DNA of 64,000 nucleotides. Origin: Evansella cellulosilytica DSM 2522 (GTDB taxonomy: Bacteria > Bacillota > Bacilli > Bacillales > Salisediminibacteriaceae). The notes under the pieces were generated by a model, which saw only the letters and a list, made by a program, of their open reading frames with translations, did no database searches and was not told where the DNA came from. How positions within the stretch are numbered: the first letter of the stretch is position 1; each line of letters starts with the position of its first letter. Positions 36,430-44,953 of this stretch are shown here, piece by piece. The translations under genes were made by a program, and so were the position numbers. Location: positions 1,364,001 to 1,428,000 of the forward strand of contig NC_014829.1 of the NCBI RefSeq assembly GCF_000177235.2. Reading direction: 5' to 3'.

Positions 36430-37436
36430 ATTTTTCAGGATGGATGAACTATCACGCTCACATAGATAAAGGTTTCTTGCCTCCTCCACATTTATATAAG
36501 GATGCTCCAGCACCGGTAAGAGCAGAGTGGACAAGAGAAGCAAAGATGCTAATGTCAAAAGAGGAAATTAAGTTAGCTGCGAATAAAGCACTTGAGAAAA
36601 TGCATTATTATGGAACAACATATGTGCGAACGCATGTTGACGTTGATCCCCTATTTGAACTTCGGGCAATGGAAGCTTTACTTGAGGTGAAAAAAGAGTG
36701 GGAAAGTCGAGTTGTAGTTGATTTAATTGCATTTAACCAAGAAGGCTTTGACCGATATCCTGAAACGGAAGTTTTACTCTGCGAAGCTTTAATGATGGGA
36801 GCAGACGGTATTGGCGGTCACACAAGTATGGATCAGGATGGGAAAAAGCATATTGATAAAATTTTTAAGCTAGCAGAGGGGAAGAAGCTAGATTGGATTG
36901 AATTCCATACGGATGAAACTGGTAGACCTGATGATTTCAACCTACCATATTTAGCGCAAGTGACGAAGGAACAAGAGCTTGGGGAGAAAGTTACAGCTAT
37001 TCATTGCTGTTCTTTAGCCAATGTAGAAGAAGTAGATGCAATGAAAACGATTGAGGCTATTGCCGAATCAGGTATGAGAGTAACAACATGCCCGACGGCG
37101 ATCGCAACGAGAGCCTTAACTAGAGTAAAGGATTTAGCTCATGCAGGAGTAAGGATTCAACTAGGCTCTGACAATCTAAGAGATTATTTTAACCCGTTAG
37201 GCAGTGGGAATATGTTGCAATACGGACAATTACTTGCCTATGTGCAACGTTTTTATGAACCGAATGAAGTAAATCAAATCATTGATTGGCTGAAAGAAAA
37301 GCCAAACAATGAACGAGTACAACACGAGTTAAATAGATTAACAAATACTTTAACTTATTCAGACTTTAGTAATAAGGATTTATTGGCAGAGACGCCACGT
37401 CCCCAAAGCTTAAACACAAATTTAATTTCAAAGTAA
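36426..37436 (+). CDS. Cytosine-deaminase-like amidohydrolase
   Basis: 336 residues of the amidohydrolase superfamily. It begins almost at the metal-binding HAH (His10, His12), so the short N-terminal beta domain of full-length cytosine deaminase (CodA) is missing. Other sites follow the CodA/AtzC pattern: THVDVD, EFHTDETG, AIHCCSL and LGSDNLRDYFNPLGSGN. The family removes amino or alkylamino groups from pyrimidines or s-triazines. A role just before ring opening is inferred. It overlaps the previous stop codon (ATGA), so the two are made together. Confidence 0.82.
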   Translation: MNFSGWMNYHAHIDKGFLPPPHLYKDAPAPVRAEWTREAKMLMSKEEIKLAANKALEKMHYYGTTYVRTHVDVDPLFELRAMEALLEVKKEWESRVVVDLIAFNQEGFDRYPETEVLLCEALMMGADGIGGHTSMDQDGKKHIDKIFKLAEGKKLDWIEFHTDETGRPDDFNLPYLAQVTKEQELGEKVTAIHCCSLANVEEVDAMKTIEAIAESGMRVTTCPTAIATRALTRVKDLAHAGVRIQLGSDNLRDYFNPLGSGNMLQYGQLLAYVQRFYEPNEVNQIIDWLKEKPNNERVQHELNRLTNTLTYSDFSNKDLLAETPRPQSLNTNLISK

Positions 37437-37461
37437 CAAAGTAAAGAAAAGGGGGATAAAC

Positions 37462-38292
37462 ATGCAAACAAAAACAGAGGTTGAGGTTATTAAACAACCA
37501 ACAGAAAAAACAAAGCGAAGTGTATCGATACCAAGATCGGTTTGGGCTATTTTGACTTTAATAGGTATTGCCACAATCTGGCAAGTATTGACGGTAGTAT
37601 TGGAGATACCAAGATATTTGTTGCCGTCTCCATTAGATATTACAGAAAGATTCATCCGTGATTTTTCTGTATTATTTAGTCACTCTATAACAACGATATC
37701 AGAAGTTTTACTTGGGTTTGGATTAAGCCTAGTCATTGGCATACCTCTAGCCATTTCTATAGTGTATTCGAAGTATCTCGCAAATTCACTGTACCCAATT
37801 TTAATTGGTATTCAATGTATCCCAATGGTCTCTATAGCACCAATTTTAGTGATTTGGTTCGGGTACGGCTTAACAACAAAGGTTTTGCTTGCTTGTTTAA
37901 TTTCTTTTTTTCCAATTGTAATCAATGCCGTTGTTGGGTTCCGTGCTCTCGATAAGGATATGCATAATCTCGGGCGTTCAATAGGAATATCAGAGTGGAA
38001 AATCTTTTATTACTTAAGATTACCTAACGCTTTGCCACATTTATTTGGAGGATTTAAGGTAGGAATTACTCTTGCAGTGGTTGGTGCCATCGTTGGTGAA
38101 TTTGTAGCATCAGAGAGAGGTTTAGGATATTTACAATTAACTGCAAACGCAAGACTGGATACAACACTTGTTTTTGCTACATTATTTGCTCTTGCAATTA
38201 TTGGAATGCTTTTATTTGGCATTGTCCACTTAATCGAAAGAATGATGATGCCTTGGTATCATGCAAATAAGGCTGGAGGTGGGAATGAATGA
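37462..38292 (+). CDS. ABC transporter permease (SsuC/ThiX/TauC type)
   Basis: 276 residues, six membrane segments, with the EAA-like loop LGRSIGISEWKIFYYLRLPNALPHLFGG near residue 175. This family imports nitrate, taurine, sulfonates or pyrimidines with a THI5-type binding protein, here encoded at 39318. AAGGGGGAT precedes the start. It overlaps the ATPase gene by 4 bp. Confidence 0.88.
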   Translation: MQTKTEVEVIKQPTEKTKRSVSIPRSVWAILTLIGIATIWQVLTVVLEIPRYLLPSPLDITERFIRDFSVLFSHSITTISEVLLGFGLSLVIGIPLAISIVYSKYLANSLYPILIGIQCIPMVSIAPILVIWFGYGLTTKVLLACLISFFPIVINAVVGFRALDKDMHNLGRSIGISEWKIFYYLRLPNALPHLFGGFKVGITLAVVGAIVGEFVASERGLGYLQLTANARLDTTLVFATLFALAIIGMLLFGIVHLIERMMMPWYHANKAGGGNE

Positions 38293-39083
38293 CGACAAGA
38301 TTGGATTTAAGAAACATAGATAAAATTTTCAGAACTAAATCAGGTGATGTTCAAGCATTAAAAAATATTTATTTGACTGTTGAACCGGGTGAATTTATTT
38401 CCGTCGTCGGACCAAGTGGGTGTGGTAAAAGTACAATTATGAAAATAATTGCTGGGTTGGATAAACCATCGAGCGGAAGTATCACGATTAATGATTCCCC
38501 AATTAAGAAAATAGCAGAGGATATGGCTGTAGTTTTCCAAAAAGATGTGTTACTGGATTGGAGAACCGTACTAGAGAATGTCTTATTTCCATTAGAAGTT
38601 AAAGGGATATCTTGGTTTCATAGAAAAAATCATCAAACCAACACCTCAAAGGCAAAAGAGTTATTGGAATCTGTTGGACTAAAAGGATTTGAAGACAAGT
38701 ATCCTCATGAACTATCTGGTGGTATGAGACAACGGGTCTCCATCTGTCGTGCATTAATCCAAGATCCAAAATTGTTATTAATGGATGAGCCATTCGGAGC
38801 ATTGGATGCATTAACAAGAGAACAGATGATGTATGACCTACTTAAACTATCGAATAAATTCGGATTTACAACGATATTCATTACTCACAGTATAGAAGAA
38901 GCAGTATTTTTATCTGATAGAGTTGTCGTGATGTCTGAAAGACCAGGCACGATTTTACAAGTGATTCCGATCGAATTAATTAGACCACGAGATAGTGAAG
39001 CACGTTCTCAACCTGAATTTAATTCAGCAGTGAAGGCTATACGGACAATATTTAAGACACAAGGAATATTAGCAGAAGCATGA
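38289..39083 (+). CDS. ABC transporter ATPase (SsuB/ThiZ/TauB type)
   Basis: 264 residues with Walker A GPSGCGKST, Q-loop AVVFQKDVLLDWRTV, signature LSGGMRQRVSICRAL, Walker B LLLMDEPFGALD, and switch His ITHSIEEA. The Q-loop context is typical of the nitrate/sulfonate/taurine/pyrimidine group. Powers the permease encoded just before. Confidence 0.92.
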   Translation: MTTRLDLRNIDKIFRTKSGDVQALKNIYLTVEPGEFISVVGPSGCGKSTIMKIIAGLDKPSSGSITINDSPIKKIAEDMAVVFQKDVLLDWRTVLENVLFPLEVKGISWFHRKNHQTNTSKAKELLESVGLKGFEDKYPHELSGGMRQRVSICRALIQDPKLLLMDEPFGALDALTREQMMYDLLKLSNKFGFTTIFITHSIEEAVFLSDRVVVMSERPGTILQVIPIELIRPRDSEARSQPEFNSAVKAIRTIFKTQGILAEA

Positions 39084-39207
39084 TGTCGCGTTAAAGAAGG
39101 ACTTTAGGTGGCCCGGTAACAAAAGCAGTTGTATGTCCCGAGTCAGTGTGGCATTCCAAAGGTCAGAATAAAGAACAGATGTACCAGCTTCTTCAAAGCA
39201 GCAATCA

Positions 39208-39252
39208 AAAATGGTGACTTATTACATCAGTAAGTGCCCATAAAACCATTTT
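39208..39252 (+). other. Intercistronic inverted repeat
   Basis: AAAATGGT and ACCATTTT enclose an inner ACTTA/TAAGT pair in the 234-bp gap between ATPase and binding-protein genes. No T-run. May stabilise mRNA ends. The rest of this gap shows no gene. Confidence 0.35.
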
Positions 39253-39317
39253 CCATAAAAGAGGGATAAAGTTGTTCTAAATATCAAGTATAACTACAAT
39301 TTTAGGAGGAATGTTAT

Positions 39318-40376
39318 ATGTTTAAAATGTTAAAAGGACTTGTTCTCATGGTTGCTTTACTCTTTGTGATAGCTGCTTGTGGTTCTGAGAATACTGTTGA
39401 ATCGACACCTGCTGAACAGGAAGATACGACTAAAGGAGAGAGTGTTGATGAAACTGGTATTGGTGACCCAGAGGTAACAGATATAACACTTAGATTAAAC
39501 TGGAGATTTAAAGGAGAATTTGCTCCATTCTTTATTGCGCAGGAAATGGGTATTTTTGAAGAATATGGATTAAATGTAGAAGTACTCGAAGGAAATGGTT
39601 CTACAAATACGATGCAAGCTGTAGCGCAAGGTCAGGATGATTTTGGTGTTACGTCCACAGTAGAACCATCTCAAGGAATTGTAGAAGGAATGCCTATTAC
39701 CATGATTGCTTCCTATATGAATCGATCACCAATCTTAATTGCCTCTCATCCGGAGTCGCCAGTAGAGACACCGAAGGATTTAGAAGGAAAAAGCATTGCT
39801 ATGTCTATTGCATCAACTTTTACTAACATATATCCATTTTTTCTAGAGAGTAATGGTGTTGATGAATCACTAATCGACTCTGTTCAAGTAGAAAGCTCTG
39901 CACGAAATGGTTTATTTCTAAACAAAGAAGTGGATGCTGTAGCGATTTTCTCTACGAATGAATATCCCATTTTTGAGGAAGAGCTTGGGGTTGAATTAAC
40001 TCCATTATATTTAGCGGACTTTGGCTATGATTTAGCTGGTCTAACGTTAATCGGAAATGATAGTTTTCTTGAAGCAAATCCAAATACAACGAAACGATTC
40101 CTAGCAGCAATTGATGAAGCGTTTGAATATACGATGGCGAATAAAGAGGAAACAACTTCTATTATGAAGGAACTATTCCCAGATGCTGTTGACGAAGATA
40201 TCGTCCTTTTACAATTAGAGCTACTTGAAGAAATTGCAGTGTTTGAGGATGTTCCATATGGTTGGATGGCAGAAGAAAATATGAAAGATACACTAGATAT
40301 TTTGGAAGTTAGTGATTTAATCTCAGAGAGGTTTGAACTAGAGAGATACTATACGAATGAATTTTTAGAGTGGTAG
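39318..40376 (+). CDS. THI5/NMT1-type substrate-binding lipoprotein
   Basis: 352 residues with lipobox FVIAAC (Cys21) and an acidic linker. The type 2 binding fold is recognisable by LRLNWRFKGEFAPFFIAQEMGIFEEYGL, the common N-terminal block of ThiY, SsuA and relatives that bind pyrimidine or aromatic-like ligands. It delivers substrate to the permease/ATPase pair upstream. With deaminase and ring-opening genes beside it, a pyrimidine or triazine ligand is inferred. GGAGGA precedes ATG 39318. Confidence 0.85.
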   Translation: MFKMLKGLVLMVALLFVIAACGSENTVESTPAEQEDTTKGESVDETGIGDPEVTDITLRLNWRFKGEFAPFFIAQEMGIFEEYGLNVEVLEGNGSTNTMQAVAQGQDDFGVTSTVEPSQGIVEGMPITMIASYMNRSPILIASHPESPVETPKDLEGKSIAMSIASTFTNIYPFFLESNGVDESLIDSVQVESSARNGLFLNKEVDAVAIFSTNEYPIFEEELGVELTPLYLADFGYDLAGLTLIGNDSFLEANPNTTKRFLAAIDEAFEYTMANKEETTSIMKELFPDAVDEDIVLLQLELLEEIAVFEDVPYGWMAEENMKDTLDILEVSDLISERFELERYYTNEFLEW

Positions 40377-40480
40377 TTTAGAAGATTCAAGTGGTCATAT
40401 GTTGGCCACTTTGAGTCGTTTCCAGGGTAATGAAAAGATGGCCCTATTTAATTTTCCTCTTTAGGAAGGGAGTTAAGAAA

Positions 40481-41122
40481 ATGTATGACCCAATGGTTTT
40501 AAGTACAGTAAAACAAGCTGCTCTTGTTGTAATTGACATGCAAAACGACTTTGTTGCTGATAGAGGCGCATTTGCTCAAGCTGGTTTTAACGTTAAAAAA
40601 TATCAAGCATTAGAGTCTACGATCGTTAATATGCTGTCATTTGCAAGAGCGCAATTGATGCCTGTTATTTTTGTCCAGATGGTCCATAACGATGAGAATG
40701 ATGGTAATGGAGCCTGGGTGCAAAGAAGAAAGGAGAAACAACACCCGAATAGCTGTCGAGAGGGAACTTGGGGAGTGGAGTGGTATGGGAAGATACGTCC
40801 AAGTGAAAAAGATTACATTGTCCGGAAGCATCGGTACACTGCCTTCATTAATCCAGAATTTGATTCACTCTTAAAGTCGCTTAGTATAGAGACGTTAATA
40901 GTAACCGGTATTAATACCAATACATGTGTTGAATCAACTGTAAGGGACGCTCATCATAGAGACTATCATGTTGTTGTAGTGAAGGATGCAACTACTTGTG
41001 CCTTTGAAGATGCTTATGAACCTTCGTTACAAAATATAGAAAGACACTTTGGTGCGGTTATAACAAGTGAAGAATGGTATAGCTATTTTCTGAGTAATGA
41101 AGAAAAAGTGGAAAGTAGTTGA
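40481..41122 (+). CDS. Isochorismatase-family cysteine hydrolase (biuret/ureidoacrylate hydrolase type)
   Basis: 213 residues. The Asp-Lys-Cys triad is visible: DMQNDF near residue 20, RKHRYTAF, and the nucleophile in GINTNTCVESTVRDA. The pattern of a Trp-rich insert (GTWGVEWYGKIRPSEKDY) is like RutB (ureidoacrylate) and biuret hydrolases, which cleave C-N bonds of ureido compounds. It is the natural next step after a ring-opening amidohydrolase. ATG 40481 has GGGAGTTAAG ahead; the longer frame is not used. Confidence 0.82.
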   Translation: MYDPMVLSTVKQAALVVIDMQNDFVADRGAFAQAGFNVKKYQALESTIVNMLSFARAQLMPVIFVQMVHNDENDGNGAWVQRRKEKQHPNSCREGTWGVEWYGKIRPSEKDYIVRKHRYTAFINPEFDSLLKSLSIETLIVTGINTNTCVESTVRDAHHRDYHVVVVKDATTCAFEDAYEPSLQNIERHFGAVITSEEWYSYFLSNEEKVESS

Positions 41123-41196
41123 AATGTTGTTAGAAGATCTTGATCAGAAGAGTTTCCAGCTAATGAGAGGATAAAAAGTTAAAAGAGGTGATCAAC

Positions 41197-42876
41197 TTGG
41201 AGGATCTGTTAAATAGTCGTGGCTTGACAGTCGAAGGCCTGTTGAAACTCGAGCCATTAATTGGTTCAGAGCTAGTAGCGGGAAAAGCTAGTGCGACGAA
41301 TGTTATTAATCGGGTAAATATAGTTGGATCACCAGAAGTATTGAATTTTGTCCGGCCTAATGAATTTATCATGACAACCGGCTACCCATTTAGAGATTCA
41401 ATAGAAGACTTTGCGTCACTTATACCACAGTTACATGAAAAGGGAGTTGCAGGAATTGGGATCAAGATACAGAGATTTATCCCTTCAATTCCCCAAAATT
41501 TAATTGATATAGCAAACGAATTAAATTTTCCTGTTGTAGCAGTACCGCCAGCTACAGTTTTCTCAGATATTATTCGAGTAGCTATGGAGGAAATATTTTT
41601 CCAGGAATCGGAGCACCTAATCACCCTTTACAACCGAATTCAAGAATTCACGAGACAGTTAACAGATGGGAAGGAAATTAAAGAAGTTATTTATAGTTTA
41701 GAGCAAATGATAGGCAATCCAATTGTGGTTTTTGATTCTGAAGGAAATAGTATAGCTCCTTTACTATCAGATGTGCTCTCAGAGGTTGAAATTCTTAAGC
41801 TATCACAAACGATTGAAAAAAAAGCTGGTGCAGGTTTGTCTACTGTGTCGATTCGTAATGAGAACTTCCAATGCTTTGCAACACCTTTAACTGCCGATGG
41901 CATATTCGATCATATTCCTTTTATTGCGTGTCTAGAAACAAATTATAAATTGACAGATGTTGACTGTTTAACGATAGAGAAAGTTAGCATTATGTTAAAT
42001 ATGGAGCTTGCTAACACAAATGCTAGAAAGAAAATTGAACAGAAATACTATAACCAATTCGTAAAACACCTTTTGCTTGGAGAAATAACGTCGATAAGTG
42101 ATGTAGAAACCCAAAACTCCTCATTAGATATTGATTTTAAAAAGAAATGGTTTCAAGTTTTTATTCTGAATACTGAACAAGTGGGAGGAGTAAAAGAGGA
42201 ATTTTACTATTATCTACGCACATTATCGAAAGTAGTTAAAGGTCAATTATTAGGATCAATTCTTCATGATCAATTTGTTTTTGTGATGATTGTAGACGTA
42301 AAGAGCGACCTTCAACAAAATACATCGTTTATAAAACAAGAAACAGAACGATTTTTTCAATATAAAAAACTAGTTGAAGACTTTGTCTTATGTGTTGGAG
42401 AATCGGTACAACATGTAGAAGAGATACCATTAAGTTATAAACGAGCCGAAAAAGTTAAGGTCGTACAACAACACTTTTCTTTTACTAAACGTCTGGTTAC
42501 TTATGATGATCTGCAAATATTTAGGTTGCTCTACTTATTACCGGGAAGTGAGGATGTAGTTCGCTATGTAGATGATATTTTAGGAGGATTAGATAACGAA
42601 AAAAAACGGAGCAAAGACTATATTGAAACATTGGAAGTTTATTTTAAATCAAATCGCAACATGCGTGAAACAGCTAAAAAGCTCTTTACTCATTACAATA
42701 CCGTTGTATACAGAATGGAAAAAATCGCAGCCCTATTAAAAATTGACCTAGAAGATTCAGAAGCAGTACTTGAACTAGAAATAGCTTTGAAAATAAGAAG
42801 ACTTAGACAATACCAGAATAAAAAGGAAAAAAATCAGATGTGGAAAACGCAAAAATCTTTTGAAATAAATATATAG
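41197..42876 (+). CDS. PucR-family transcriptional regulator
   Basis: 559 residues. The N-terminal ~120 residues are the PucR purine-catabolism domain (GLTVEGLLKLEPL ... RPNEFIMTTGYPF), followed by a GGDEF-like middle region and a C-terminal helix-turn-helix of the PucR/CdaR class (LEVYFKSNRNMRETAKKLFTHYN). Relatives activate purine or allantoin degradation when good nitrogen is short. TTG 41197 follows AAGAGGTGA with good spacing. It sits inside the cluster, so it is the likely local activator. Confidence 0.88.
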   Translation: MEDLLNSRGLTVEGLLKLEPLIGSELVAGKASATNVINRVNIVGSPEVLNFVRPNEFIMTTGYPFRDSIEDFASLIPQLHEKGVAGIGIKIQRFIPSIPQNLIDIANELNFPVVAVPPATVFSDIIRVAMEEIFFQESEHLITLYNRIQEFTRQLTDGKEIKEVIYSLEQMIGNPIVVFDSEGNSIAPLLSDVLSEVEILKLSQTIEKKAGAGLSTVSIRNENFQCFATPLTADGIFDHIPFIACLETNYKLTDVDCLTIEKVSIMLNMELANTNARKKIEQKYYNQFVKHLLLGEITSISDVETQNSSLDIDFKKKWFQVFILNTEQVGGVKEEFYYYLRTLSKVVKGQLLGSILHDQFVFVMIVDVKSDLQQNTSFIKQETERFFQYKKLVEDFVLCVGESVQHVEEIPLSYKRAEKVKVVQQHFSFTKRLVTYDDLQIFRLLYLLPGSEDVVRYVDDILGGLDNEKKRSKDYIETLEVYFKSNRNMRETAKKLFTHYNTVVYRMEKIAALLKIDLEDSEAVLELEIALKIRRLRQYQNKKEKNQMWKTQKSFEINI

Positions 42877-42891
42877 TGAGGGGTGTTCATC

Positions 42892-44079
42892 ATGGATTTT
42901 AACGCATTTAATAGATCGTTAAATATTCATCGATCGAATCAAGGTCGATTAAAAGGTGTAACTGTTGCTATTAAAGACGTTTTTTCTATTAAAGGATTAA
43001 TAGCAGGAGCGGGAAACCCTGATTGGGAAAGGACACATGAGCCTGCTCAAAAAAACGCTGAAGTTGTGGAGCAGCTGTTGGAAGAAGGGGTTACAATAAC
43101 GGGCACTACCCATACAGATGAGTTGATGTTCAGCTTAAATGGAGAGAACTATCATTATGGGACACCGGTTAACCCAACTGCACAAGAGCGAGTACCAGGT
43201 GGTTCTTCCAGTGGCTCGGCAGTTGCAGTTTCTGCAGGATTAGTGGATGTAGGAATAGGAACAGATACTGGTGGGTCAGTACGTATCCCATCTAGTTACT
43301 GTGGAATATATGGCTTTAGACCAACACATGGAGCGGTTTCTACGGAAGGGTTAATTCCTTTGGCGAGTCAATTTGATACGGTTGGCTGGATGACGAAAAG
43401 TAGTGAATTGCTTTATGACGTGGGGTTGACGCTAATCAACCAACCAGATTATAAAACTTCGTTTACAAAATTAATCGTTCCTGAGGATATCGTGTCGCTT
43501 GCTAATGATGAATGTACGGAAACGTTCACAAAACATCTGGATGGGATGAAAGGAAACTTCGATAAAGTCATCACGACTACTCTAGCAACAGAAGGAATAG
43601 AGACTTGGTTTAATACGTTTCGAACATTACAAGGGTATGAGGTATGGCAAACGCATGGGGATTGGATAAAAGAAACTAATCCTAAGTTTGGTCCAGACAT
43701 TGAGGATAGGTTTAATTGGGCAAGTACGATTAAGGAAGAGGATGTAGAAAAAGCCAGGCTTAAAAGAGCTCAAATACAAAATAGAGTACAAGAATTAATT
43801 GATCAGGATTCGATTGTACTCATGCCGACAGCACCTGGCGTTGCACCATATTTAAATGGAAGGGGAGAAGTTCTTGAGAATCAAAGAAAACGCATGCTCC
43901 TAATGACTTGTATTAGTGGTTTATTAGGGTATCCTCAGCTTTCATTACCAGTTATGCATATAAACGGAATACCAGTAGGGATATCAATGATTGCAGCAAA
44001 AAATCAAGACCTTAAACTTTTGCATTTGGCAAATGAATTAGCTAGTGATAAGAAAAAACTGAGCGTATTGGGAGGATAA
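42892..44079 (+). CDS. Amidase signature family hydrolase
   Basis: 395 residues. The Ser-cisSer-Lys catalytic set is visible: Lys in VAIKDVF near residue 28, Ser in GGSSSGSAVA, and nucleophile Ser in GTDTGGSVRIPSSYCG. The length is typical of compact amidases such as AtzE-like and the amidase half of allophanate hydrolase (AtzF). It could hydrolyse the ureido acid left after ring opening. ATG 42892 has GAGGGG 9 bp ahead. It is followed 5 bp later by the FAH-family gene. Confidence 0.85.
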   Translation: MDFNAFNRSLNIHRSNQGRLKGVTVAIKDVFSIKGLIAGAGNPDWERTHEPAQKNAEVVEQLLEEGVTITGTTHTDELMFSLNGENYHYGTPVNPTAQERVPGGSSSGSAVAVSAGLVDVGIGTDTGGSVRIPSSYCGIYGFRPTHGAVSTEGLIPLASQFDTVGWMTKSSELLYDVGLTLINQPDYKTSFTKLIVPEDIVSLANDECTETFTKHLDGMKGNFDKVITTTLATEGIETWFNTFRTLQGYEVWQTHGDWIKETNPKFGPDIEDRFNWASTIKEEDVEKARLKRAQIQNRVQELIDQDSIVLMPTAPGVAPYLNGRGEVLENQRKRMLLMTCISGLLGYPQLSLPVMHINGIPVGISMIAAKNQDLKLLHLANELASDKKKLSVLGG

Positions 44080-44084
44080 ATCAC

Positions 44085-44936
44085 ATGAAATTAGCGACAT
44101 TAAAGGTTGGGACTAAAGAAAAAGCTGCACTAGCATTAGAAGATGGTTATGTACTACTAGAAACGATAAATAATCGCATAGGTGAAAATTGGAAAACAAA
44201 TATACTTGAGCTTATAGAAGCAAATGAGGTTTTTGAATTAGCAAGTTGGTATGAAAGAGAAGGGAAATCGATTCTGTATGACACTGAAAAAATTCCTTCA
44301 GATAGTGTGCGGTTTGCACCGCTATATCGTCGTCCTCGTAAAATTTGGGGGGTTGGCTTGAATTACTTGGAAACATTGCCTGATCCTAGTGAAAAATATG
44401 CGCCTCCGGTTAGTTTTATGAAGCCAGATACAAGCATAATTGGATATGGCGATATTATACAAATCCCAGAAGGATCAACTAATACTACAGCAGAAGCGGA
44501 ACTAGCTATCATTATTGGAAAAACGTGTAAAAATATAGAAGAAATAGATGCAGAAGATTATATTTTAGGCTACACAACAAGCCTAGATATGACAGAAGCA
44601 GATATACATGCTGAAAATCAGCGGTTTCTCACAAGAGCAAAAAGCTTTGACACCTTTTTTAGCTTTGGCCCATATTTACTCATAAATGAAGTAGATGATG
44701 TGTTAGGTCTAGAGGTGGAAACCTTGTTAAACGGAGAGGTTATCCACCGTAATAGCATCGCAAATATGAGGTATAGTCCAGCCTATATCGTTTCCTATCA
44801 TTCTAAAGTGATGACTTTACTCCCTGGAGATATAATAATAACGGGAACACCTGGCCCAGTCGTAATTAGAAATGGAGATGTAGTGGAAGCAAGAATTACT
44901 CATTTTCCCTCTTTAATTAATCAAGTAAATGAGTAG
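44085..44936 (+). CDS. Fumarylacetoacetate hydrolase (FAH)-family protein
   Basis: 283 residues. The C-terminal FAH domain has KIWGVGLNYLE, FMKPDTSIIGYGD, the metal-binding Glu pair in AEAELAIIIG, and ITGTPGPVVIRNGDVVEARI. The N-terminal ~80 residues are the small FAH lead domain. Members split or hydrate C-C bonds in keto acids. Why such an enzyme is with nitrogen-ring genes is not obvious; the carbon skeleton left after nitrogen removal may be its substrate. Confidence 0.82.
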   Translation: MKLATLKVGTKEKAALALEDGYVLLETINNRIGENWKTNILELIEANEVFELASWYEREGKSILYDTEKIPSDSVRFAPLYRRPRKIWGVGLNYLETLPDPSEKYAPPVSFMKPDTSIIGYGDIIQIPEGSTNTTAEAELAIIIGKTCKNIEEIDAEDYILGYTTSLDMTEADIHAENQRFLTRAKSFDTFFSFGPYLLINEVDDVLGLEVETLLNGEVIHRNSIANMRYSPAYIVSYHSKVMTLLPGDIIITGTPGPVVIRNGDVVEARITHFPSLINQVNE

Positions 44937-44953
44937 TGAGAGGAGCTAGTAAA

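Noticed and set aside
42892-44079. Amidase considered as glutamyl-tRNA amidotransferase GatA
   Set aside because: Shorter than GatA (about 485 residues), no gatB or gatC beside it, and the context is catabolic.
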